Below are positions 35,198-42,084 of a stretch of 64,000 bases of DNA, one piece after another; within the stretch, counting starts at the first letter, position 1, and the number at the start of each line of letters is the position of its first letter. The stretch covers positions 1 to 64,000 of the forward strand of contig JABGUL010000042.1 in NCBI GenBank assembly GCA_018646605.1, written 5' to 3'. The notes under the pieces are model-generated. The model was not told where the DNA came from. It searched no databases and was given only the letters and a program-made list of their open reading frames with translations. Both the position numbers and the translations under genes were made by a program. The stretch is from Flavobacteriaceae bacterium (GTDB lineage: Bacteria; Bacteroidota; Bacteroidia; Flavobacteriales; Flavobacteriaceae).

Positions 35198-36592
35198 TTA
35201 GAATTCTCTGATTTTAATATTTTTAAAAGAAACTTTATCACCGTGATCCTGGAGAAGAACTACTCCCTCAGGCCAACGTCCAAATTGTTCCCATTTTTCG
35301 TATTTACTTTTTTCTATAAGTGCTTCAAAAACTTGACTGAAACGATCAAATTCAACGACTTTTACATGATTAAGCCAGTGTTCAACATGCCCTCCTTTTA
35401 CAACAATTCGTGCATTGTTCCATGTATTGACTCCTTTAAAATTTTTTCCTCTACCTCCTGTGGTTCTATTTTCTGCACGAATTAGATCATAAAGGGAGCC
35501 TACTGTTCGGTTTCCGTTCTTACCCTGTTTGGCATCAGGATGCTTTTCATCATCCAAAAGTTGAAATTCTAATCCAATTGCAGAACCAGGTCCTTTATTA
35601 AGTGTGGGTTTTACAAAATATTTAATACCGCTGTTAGCACCCTCTGTTAAAAGGAAATCAACGCTTAATTCAAAATTTGAAAAAGTACTTGTTGAAACAA
35701 TATCACCTCCATTTTCTGATTCTGAACCTGTGGCAGCTTCCACAATAAGATTGCCTTTTTCAATTGACCATCCTTTTTCTGGAAAAGCATTTTTAGTAGC
35801 ACTTTTCCAACCCTGAGTTGTTTTTCCATCCCATAATAATCGATAGCCTTTTCTGATCTCATTTTGAGTTAGCGTATTATTTAAATTACTTATTTCAACA
35901 GCATAAGTTGTGGGAGGATTCATGAATTGTTCTAAAGATTGCGTCAATATTTTTATATTTCGCCAGCGTACTTTTTTACCATTATCTTCTTTTTTATTAA
36001 TGCTATGTACTTGGAACGCGATAAAGCCCTCAGAAGTTAAGTCATCAATTAAATTGGCACATTGAATACCGTTAATGAAAGTTCGAATTTGGTTTCCAAT
36101 TGCTTCGATACGGTAATGATTCCATTCTCCATTTCTAAAAGCTTCTTGTCCCGTTGGATTTCTTGTTAGTGGATACAGCCAGCCACGACGTGCCTCGTCA
36201 AAAACACCACCAGCCCATTTACGATCACTAGTTTCAATTTCACATTGGTATCCGTGAACACGGCCATTTTTATATTCAGAATAGCTGTTACTTCGGAATT
36301 GAACTCCTGAGTTTAAGCCGTTGTCAACCATTACTTCAAATTCGAGTATAAAGTCGGAGTACGTCTTTTTAGTTGCTAAAAAACTATTTGCGGTATTTAG
36401 TTTAGAAACACCAACCAAGGTCCCGTTTTCAATTATAAAGGATGCATCCCCATTAAGTTGTTTAAAGGAATTTAGATCGCTTCCATTGAATATCATTTCC
36501 CATTTAGGAACCTCCTGAGCATTCAAATTGGGCAATGGAAGTAAGCCAAAAGACAATAATAGTATTGCTAATTTACTTGAAAATATTTTCAT
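35198..36592 (-). CDS. Secreted double-domain DUF1080 (3-keto-glycoside hydrolase-like) protein, 464 aa
   Basis: A signal peptide (MKIFSSKLAILLLSFGLLPL... NAQE) leads into two concanavalin-like jelly-roll domains. Domain 1, about 28-215, has MIFNGSDLNSFKQLNG, SGVQFRS and HYRIEAIG; domain 2, about 245-464, has LLWDGKTTQGWKSATKNAF, SGIKYFV, RNADN-like GSLYDLI and VVLLQDHGDKVSFKNIKI. Both match DUF1080 (PF06439), now named 3-keto-disaccharide hydrolase in Pfam. It is the first gene of the uronate run. Its likely role is periplasmic cleavage of an oxidised glycoside; the substrate is not visible. Confidence 0.85.
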   Translation of the reverse strand: MKIFSSKLAILLLSFGLLPLPNLNAQEVPKWEMIFNGSDLNSFKQLNGDASFIIENGTLVGVSKLNTANSFLATKKTYSDFILEFEVMVDNGLNSGVQFRSNSYSEYKNGRVHGYQCEIETSDRKWAGGVFDEARRGWLYPLTRNPTGQEAFRNGEWNHYRIEAIGNQIRTFINGIQCANLIDDLTSEGFIAFQVHSINKKEDNGKKVRWRNIKILTQSLEQFMNPPTTYAVEISNLNNTLTQNEIRKGYRLLWDGKTTQGWKSATKNAFPEKGWSIEKGNLIVEAATGSESENGGDIVSTSTFSNFELSVDFLLTEGANSGIKYFVKPTLNKGPGSAIGLEFQLLDDEKHPDAKQGKNGNRTVGSLYDLIRAENRTTGGRGKNFKGVNTWNNARIVVKGGHVEHWLNHVKVVEFDRFSQVFEALIEKSKYEKWEQFGRWPEGVVLLQDHGDKVSFKNIKIREF

Positions 36593-36674
36593 TGATTTGG
36601 ATGGATTAAGTTTGAAGTTAAATTATGAATTATTTTTCATTTTACTAATAAACTCATTTTTAACGAATATAAAC

Positions 36675-36691
36675 CTTTTAAAGCTTCAAAG
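36675..36691. promoter_or_regulatory. Candidate operator in divergent intergenic region
   Basis: CTTTTAA-AGC-TTCAAAG is an imperfect dyad (6 of 7 arm positions) near the middle of the 147-base gap between the two divergent uronate runs. It could bind a dimeric regulator of both; no regulator gene lies nearby. Confidence 0.25.
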
Positions 36692-36739
36692 AATCCAAGA
36701 TTTCTAATACTTTTATGGGAAACAAAATAGTTATTGAAT

Positions 36740-37933
36740 ATGAAGAAACATCGGAGAAAGTTTTTAGGTACAGCAGCTACTATCCTAACCGCATCTTTAG
36801 CTTATCCCAATAGTGGCTTTTCAATTCTTGATTTAAAAAACAGCCATACCGTAAGAATAGGAGTTATTGGAGTAGGAGACCGAGGTAATGGCTTACTACG
36901 AATTTTTTCAAAAATGGAGGGTGTTGTTATCGTTGGTTTATGTGATACTTTACCTTTCCGATTGAAAGAGGCCTCTAGAATTACTCCCAAAGCCAAAACC
37001 TATAACAGTCATTTAGACCTGATGGAAAATAAAGATTTAGATGCTGTGATCATTACCACACCTTTAAATACACATGCAGAAATTGCTTCCGATGCTGTTG
37101 ATGCTAACCTTCATATTTACTGTGAAAAAACAATGGTTAAAGGAGCTAAAGAGACAATTGATTTAGTAAAAAAAGTTTTGAGTAAGCACAAAAAAGTATT
37201 TCAAACCGGTCATCAGTATCACAGTTCAAGATTGTATTCCCATGCAGTAGATTTAATTCAAGGAGGAAAAATAGGGAAGGTAACCAGTATAAGAGCGCAA
37301 TGGAATAGAAATGGTAACTGGCGAAGACCGGTTCCAGATCCGAAGCTTGAACGCCAAATCAATTGGAGAATGTACAGAGAATATTCATTTGGGTTGCTGG
37401 CCGAGCTGAGCTCCCATCAAATTGACTTTGCGAATTGGTTATTAAACTCTCATCCTGAAAAAGTAACAGGTTTCGGCGGAATTGATTATTGGAAAGATGG
37501 AAGAGAAACTTATGACAACACCCACGTAATTTTTGCTTATCCAAATGGTGTAAAAGCAAGTTATACTTGTTTGACTGGAAATGCAAAAGATGATTATAAA
37601 ATTCACGTTTTTGGGGATAAAGGAACCATGGTACTTGATTATGCTAAAGCATGGTTTTATCCTGAAGGTTCTTATGTCAAAGAATATGGAGATGTAGATG
37701 GTGTTTCAGGTGCCACAACAAACTGGGAGGCAGGAAAGGGAATTCCTTTAAACTATTCTCACACCGATCCTACACAGCAAGCCCTGGAAGACTTTAGAGA
37801 TTCTATTCTAAATGATGTAGCCCCATTATCTAATGTTATTTCTGGATCAAAAGCAGCTTTTGCAATTGATATGGGAATTAGAGCGATGGATCAAAATAAA
37901 ACAATATACTGGGACAAGTCCTATAATTTTTAG
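36740..37933 (+). CDS. Gfo/Idh/MocA oxidoreductase with Tat-like signal, 397 aa
   Basis: The start MKKHRRKFLGTAATILTASL has the RRKFL twin-arginine motif followed by a hydrophobic stretch. The Rossmann fold begins VRIGVIGVGDRGNGLLRIF. The conserved EKP motif of the family is changed to CEKTMVKGA, keeping the lysine but not the proline. The C-terminal domain shows QTGHQYHSSRLYSHA and GLLAELSSHQIDFANWLL, with the His in the usual catalytic position. Substrate unknown; inositol- or sugar-dehydrogenase activities are typical. It is the first gene of the divergent plus-strand run and sits 13 bases before the SDR gene. Confidence 0.87.
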   Translation: MKKHRRKFLGTAATILTASLAYPNSGFSILDLKNSHTVRIGVIGVGDRGNGLLRIFSKMEGVVIVGLCDTLPFRLKEASRITPKAKTYNSHLDLMENKDLDAVIITTPLNTHAEIASDAVDANLHIYCEKTMVKGAKETIDLVKKVLSKHKKVFQTGHQYHSSRLYSHAVDLIQGGKIGKVTSIRAQWNRNGNWRRPVPDPKLERQINWRMYREYSFGLLAELSSHQIDFANWLLNSHPEKVTGFGGIDYWKDGRETYDNTHVIFAYPNGVKASYTCLTGNAKDDYKIHVFGDKGTMVLDYAKAWFYPEGSYVKEYGDVDGVSGATTNWEAGKGIPLNYSHTDPTQQALEDFRDSILNDVAPLSNVISGSKAAFAIDMGIRAMDQNKTIYWDKSYNF

Positions 37934-37946
37934 AACGATATATTCT

Positions 37947-38750
37947 ATGTTTTCACTTCAAAATAAAGTTATTATCCTTACCGGAGCTACCGGAACTCTT
38001 GGGAGTAGTTTGGCTATAAGTTTAGCCAATGCAAAAGCTAAGATTGTTATTTTGGGAAGAACCCAATCTCTTTTAAATTCTCTTTTAGAAACGTTGTCTT
38101 CTAAGACTGAAACTGCAGCTCATGTGGTTGATGTTATGGATAGAGAGGCATTAGAACAGGTAAAAACGAAAGTTATCAATCAATTTGGTCATATAGATAT
38201 TTTGATCAATGCGGTAGGGGGGAACCTTCCCGGGGCTGTAATTTCCGATGATCAAACTATCTTTGATATGTCTGTACCTGATTTTGATGAAGTTGTAAAC
38301 TTGAATCTTAAGGGTACTGTTTTGCCTTCTATTGTATTTGGTAAATCGATGAGTGAGAGAGGAAAAGGTTCCATCGTTAATTATTCCTCTATGACTGTTA
38401 ATCAAGCCCTCACCCGTGTGGTGGGATATTCTGCTGCTAAGGCAGCAATGGAAAATTTTACTCGATGGATGGCAGTCGAGATGGCACTTAAATTTGGAGA
38501 TGGAATTCGTATAAATGCGATTTCTCCAGGTTTTTTTATCGGAAAACAAAATCAAAAATTACTTTTAAATGATGATGGAAGCCTAACAGAACGAGGTGAA
38601 AAAATCATCCGAAACACTCCTATGAAACGTTTTGGGAAAGCAGAAGAGTTGAATGGAGCGATTCATTTTTTATGTAGTGATAGTTCTAGCTTTGTGACGG
38701 GTATTGTTTTGCCTATTGATGGGGGTTTTAGCGCCTTCTCAGGTGTTTAA
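37947..38750 (+). CDS. SDR oxidoreductase, probable D-mannonate oxidoreductase (fructuronate reductase), 267 aa
   Basis: A short-chain dehydrogenase/reductase: cofactor motif TGATGTLGSSLA (about 12-23), VNAVGG-like INAVGGNLPG, catalytic Ser in YSSMT and the YxxxK pair in YSAAKAAMENF. Closest in pattern to the YjmF/UxuB-type SDRs that reduce D-fructuronate to D-mannonate with NAD(P)H. Its place directly before uxuA (9 bases) and the lack of a canonical long-chain UxuB fit this job. The ATG at 37947 is chosen since it begins the Rossmann fold; a longer version would overlap the upstream gene by 100 bases. Confidence 0.85.
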   Translation: MFSLQNKVIILTGATGTLGSSLAISLANAKAKIVILGRTQSLLNSLLETLSSKTETAAHVVDVMDREALEQVKTKVINQFGHIDILINAVGGNLPGAVISDDQTIFDMSVPDFDEVVNLNLKGTVLPSIVFGKSMSERGKGSIVNYSSMTVNQALTRVVGYSAAKAAMENFTRWMAVEMALKFGDGIRINAISPGFFIGKQNQKLLLNDDGSLTERGEKIIRNTPMKRFGKAEELNGAIHFLCSDSSSFVTGIVLPIDGGFSAFSGV

Positions 38751-38759
38751 TTTGTAGCT

Positions 38760-39938
38760 ATGAAAGAATCTTTTAGATGGTATGGTCCGAATGATGTGGT
38801 AACATTAGCTACCATTCGTCAAGCAGGCGCAAAAACAGTTGTTTCAGCTCTTCATAACATACCTAACGGTGAGGTGTGGGGAGTTAAAGAAATTAAAGCA
38901 CATCAAACGATCATTGAAAAAGCAGGTTTAGAATGGGGGGTTGTCGAGTCGGTTCCGATTCATGAGGACATTAAACAACGTATCGGAGATTTTGAGGTCT
39001 ACATAGAAAATTACAAAAAGACTCTAGAAAATTTATCTCGCTGTGGAATCCATACTGTGTGTTATAATTTTATGCCTGTTTTAGATTGGACAAGAACGCA
39101 TTTGTATAAAACTTTAGAAGACGGCTCAACAGCACTTTCCTATGAGATTAATGCGTTGCGAGCGTTTGATCTTTATATTGTTAAAAGAGTACATGCCCAG
39201 CAGGATTATTCTGCTCAAGAAATATATGTGGCAAAACGGTACTATGAAAGTCTTGATGACCTTCAGATCAAATCCTTGACCAAAAGCATTATTGCAGGTT
39301 TACCTGGAGCAGAGGAAGGCTACACAATGGAGCAATTCAATAAACAAATTGGAGGCTATTCAAACATCGATACAGAAACTTTACGTAGCCATTTAATTGA
39401 GTTTTTAAAGGCTTTGATGCCTACTGCTGAAGCTTGTAAAATAAATATGTGCATCCATCCCGATGACCCCCCTTATTCTCTTTTTGGAATTCCGAGGGTG
39501 GTTAGTAGCGCAGCAGATATTGATTTATTATTTGACGCTGTTCCTTCCTTGAATAATGGGTTGACATTTTGTACTGGTTCTTTTGGAGTTAGAGCAGATA
39601 ATAATCTTTTAGAAATGTTCACTAAGCATGCGGAACGTATTCATTTTTTACATTTTAGGAGTACACAAAGAGATGAGGAAGGCAACTTCCATGAAGCGAA
39701 TCATCTTGAAGGAGATGTTGATATGTATGCAATGGTCAAGGCTGCCTTAACAGAGGAGAGGAAACGCAAAAATTTAGGGCGAAAGGATTGTGAAATACCA
39801 ATGCGACCTGATCACGGACATCAAATGTTAGATGATTTAAATAAAACTACGAATCCCGGATACTCTGCTATTGGAAGACTAAAGGGATTAGCTGAATTGA
39901 GGGGTTTAGCAATGGGGATTATGAGAAGTGGTTTTTAA
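38760..39938 (+). CDS. uxuA: Mannonate dehydratase (UxuA), 392 aa
   Basis: UxuA removes water from D-mannonate to give KDG. It shows SFRWYGPNDVVTLATIRQAG at the N-terminus, YNFMPVLDWTRTHL (about 103-116), MCIHPDDPPYSLFGIPRV with metal-binding His and Asp, and MRPDHGHQMLDD near the C-terminus. Length matches the Escherichia coli enzyme. It ends the plus-strand run; its stop overlaps the convergent VOC gene by four bases. Confidence 0.94.
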   Translation: MKESFRWYGPNDVVTLATIRQAGAKTVVSALHNIPNGEVWGVKEIKAHQTIIEKAGLEWGVVESVPIHEDIKQRIGDFEVYIENYKKTLENLSRCGIHTVCYNFMPVLDWTRTHLYKTLEDGSTALSYEINALRAFDLYIVKRVHAQQDYSAQEIYVAKRYYESLDDLQIKSLTKSIIAGLPGAEEGYTMEQFNKQIGGYSNIDTETLRSHLIEFLKALMPTAEACKINMCIHPDDPPYSLFGIPRVVSSAADIDLLFDAVPSLNNGLTFCTGSFGVRADNNLLEMFTKHAERIHFLHFRSTQRDEEGNFHEANHLEGDVDMYAMVKAALTEERKRKNLGRKDCEIPMRPDHGHQMLDDLNKTTNPGYSAIGRLKGLAELRGLAMGIMRSGF

Positions 39939-40375
39939 TTTGCTTCGTTTATTTCTACCCAATGTCCCTCTGGGTCTTGAATTTTAACTTGACGCACGCC
40001 GTCTTTCCGAATTCTAACTTCGTTTTTCTTGCCTTCATCAGTCCAGTAGTCAACCTTATTTTTGCGTAAATGTGCAACTACTTCATCAAGATTAAGAGTA
40101 GAAAAAGCCATATGATTTATTATTGTATTTGGAACTCCATCTTCGCTTGTAATTAAATGTAGTTGCTTTCCTTCATGATTGTGAAGCCATCTTTTTGGAA
40201 TCGTCTGATCTGCAGTAACCTTCATTTCTTCAAAACCTAAAATTTGTACATAAAAATCACCTGTTTCTTGAAGTTTTTTAACCGGTAGTGCTTGATGATT
40301 AAATGTCAGTTTGAAGTTTTCTTGTTGCGAAAAAACAAAAAAAGGTAGTAATAAAAGAAGGTAAAATGCTCTCAT
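39935..40375 (-). CDS. Secreted VOC-superfamily (glyoxalase-like) protein, 146 aa
   Basis: A signal peptide (MRAFYLLLLLPFFVFSQQ) precedes one VOC unit with paired beta-alpha-beta-beta-beta modules: FNHQALPVKKLQETGDFYV and LGFEEM, then NHMAFSTLNLDEVVAHLR and IQDPEGHWVEINE. His and Glu metal ligands at NHMAF and WVEI are present. VOC proteins act as isomerases, epimerases, dioxygenases or lyases. Export and its position between uxuA and a NIPSNAP gene suggest action on an extracytoplasmic carbohydrate product, but this is inference. Confidence 0.82.
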   Translation of the reverse strand: MRAFYLLLLLPFFVFSQQENFKLTFNHQALPVKKLQETGDFYVQILGFEEMKVTADQTIPKRWLHNHEGKQLHLITSEDGVPNTIINHMAFSTLNLDEVVAHLRKNKVDYWTDEGKKNEVRIRKDGVRQVKIQDPEGHWVEINEAN

Positions 40376-40426
40376 GATAAATCTATTATATATCTTTAAA
40401 TTTAACTTTAATTAACGATATAGACG

Positions 40427-41170
40427 ATGTTTAAAAATTATTTTTTACTATCATTTTTGATGCTTTCAATTTTTGCGTTTGGGCAAAAGGATTATTATGA
40501 ATTGAGAACGTATACGATCCCCTTTAACGGTTCCGAGTCGGAGTTACATGATTATTTATCTACAGCTCTACTTCCTGCTCTAAACAGAACTGGTGTTGAG
40601 AATATTGGGGTTTTTGAGGCATTAGGCGAGCCTACTCCCAAGCAACTAGTGGTTTTAATTCCTTTTAAGGGTATTGCTCATTATGGGGCGGTTTTAAGTG
40701 CTTTAGAAATTGATAAAACGTATCAAGAAGATAAGAAGGATTATGATGCAGTTCCAGTTACTAATCGTGTATACACAAGATACAGCAGTTCTTTTTATTT
40801 TGCATTCAAAGGGTTACCTCAAATTGTAAAACCTGCAAAAGGGTCACAATTATTTGAATTGAGAACCTATGAAGGGTATAGCGAAAATGCTGTAGACAGA
40901 AAGACGGATATGTTTAATGATGGTGAGCTGACTATTTTTGAAGAAACAGGCTTACACTCAGTATTTTTTGGCAGTCAAGTTTCAGGACCTTTGATGCCAG
41001 CGTTAACCTATATGCTATCATTCAAAAATATGGAAGAACGGAATTCAAACTGGGCAAAGTTTTCTGCTCATCCAGAATGGAAACGTATTTCTAAACTTCC
41101 CATGTATGCTAATTCAGTTTCAGATATCAAGAGAACTTTCTTAAAGCCATTAGCGTATTCGCAACTTTAA
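40427..41170 (+). CDS. Secreted NIPSNAP family protein, 247 aa
   Basis: A signal peptide (MFKNYFLLSFLMLSIFAFGQ) and two NIPSNAP (dimeric alpha-beta barrel) domains. The first starts YYELRTYTIPFNGSESELHD (about 23-42), the second QLFELRTYEGYSENAVDRK (about 140-158); both have the ELRTY signature. Secreted NIPSNAP proteins recur in Bacteroidota sugar-utilisation loci beside Gfo/Idh/MocA proteins; no reaction is established. Convergent with the inositol oxygenase gene, 16 bases apart. Confidence 0.85.
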   Translation: MFKNYFLLSFLMLSIFAFGQKDYYELRTYTIPFNGSESELHDYLSTALLPALNRTGVENIGVFEALGEPTPKQLVVLIPFKGIAHYGAVLSALEIDKTYQEDKKDYDAVPVTNRVYTRYSSSFYFAFKGLPQIVKPAKGSQLFELRTYEGYSENAVDRKTDMFNDGELTIFEETGLHSVFFGSQVSGPLMPALTYMLSFKNMEERNSNWAKFSAHPEWKRISKLPMYANSVSDIKRTFLKPLAYSQL

Positions 41171-41186
41171 AACAAATCTATATTGA

Positions 41187-42047
41187 TTAAAAACGAAGAG
41201 TTTTAGGCAAGTATTTAGAGACTAATTTTTCGTAATAAGGGCGCAATGCCTTGCTGTCTGGTGGAGTAGGAGCTTTAGAGTATAAATCATAAGCGTTAAA
41301 TTTTCTTACCCATTTAAAAAGCTCGAGGTCTTCTTGTGACATCAAATGATTGTATGCTTCTTCTCTATGTTGAGCATAAAATGAGTGATATCGTATCATA
41401 TAAAGTGCTGGCTTAGGAAGGTGATCTTTTAAAATTTGGTAAAGATATTCATCATGACCCCAACTCATTTTAACGTTATCCAGCCCACAATTTTCTGAGT
41501 ATATCCCTAATGGGGTATTGTATTTTGGATTTTTAGAATCTGGATTTAATTCAAAAAATTCTGGGTGTACTATTTTTTTAGAAAATTCACAACCTACAGG
41601 GAAAGTATCTCCTACTACTGCCCATTGAGGCTCTCCAAAAAGACAGAGTACTTTTCCTAAATCATGTAAAAAGCCAGTTAAAACAAACCAATCTTCATGG
41701 CCATCAGCTCTTATTGCTTCTGAAGTTTGAAGAAGGTGTTGAAATTGATCAAGGTCAATGTCTGGGTCACTATCATCTACTAAAGTGTTCAAAAAGTCAA
41801 CTGCATCCCAGAGTGACATTTCTTTTTTATTAAAGGATAAAAACTCTTTTTCTTTTTGACACACAAAATCATAGGTCTGGAACTCATGATTTAACTTGTA
41901 AAAAGCTCTTACGCCCTCAGCTCGATCAGAAGTATCATAATCTCGATATTCCTCTTTTGTTTTTAGATCTTTTTCAGGATAACGCTCTAATAAATCATCT
42001 TCCCAATGATCAAGCGACTGAAGTGGATTATTAAATTTACTCTCCAT
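41187..42047 (-). CDS. myo-Inositol oxygenase (MIOX family), 286 aa
   Basis: MIOX is a mixed-valence diiron HD-domain oxygenase that converts myo-inositol to D-glucuronate with O2. All iron ligands known from the mammalian enzyme align by context: H117 (DGHEDW), H128 and D129 (LTGFLHDLGKVL), H198 (MSWGHDEYLYQ), H221 (MIRYHSFY) and D254 (FNAYDLYSK). Substrate-loop segments FGEPQWAVVGDTFPVGC and CGLDNVKMSWG are nearly the same as I recall for the animal protein, and the C-terminus (LRPYYEKLVSKYLP) also matches. Length is the eukaryotic one. It follows GH95 by 37 bases. Its product is the substrate of UxaC, encoded in the same region. Confidence 0.95.
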   Translation of the reverse strand: MESKFNNPLQSLDHWEDDLLERYPEKDLKTKEEYRDYDTSDRAEGVRAFYKLNHEFQTYDFVCQKEKEFLSFNKKEMSLWDAVDFLNTLVDDSDPDIDLDQFQHLLQTSEAIRADGHEDWFVLTGFLHDLGKVLCLFGEPQWAVVGDTFPVGCEFSKKIVHPEFFELNPDSKNPKYNTPLGIYSENCGLDNVKMSWGHDEYLYQILKDHLPKPALYMIRYHSFYAQHREEAYNHLMSQEDLELFKWVRKFNAYDLYSKAPTPPDSKALRPYYEKLVSKYLPKTLRF

Positions 42048-42084
42048 TACTTAATAATTAATAATATCAAATATATAAAAACTT

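Noticed and set aside
33863-36592. Possible SusC/SusD polysaccharide-utilisation locus
   Set aside because: No SusD-like lipoprotein or SusC-type receptor lies in 26-44 kb; the only receptor (45693) pairs with DUF4249.
38151-38555. 134-codon frame antisense to the SDR gene
   Set aside because: Shadow of the conserved SDR catalytic region; no start context or family match.
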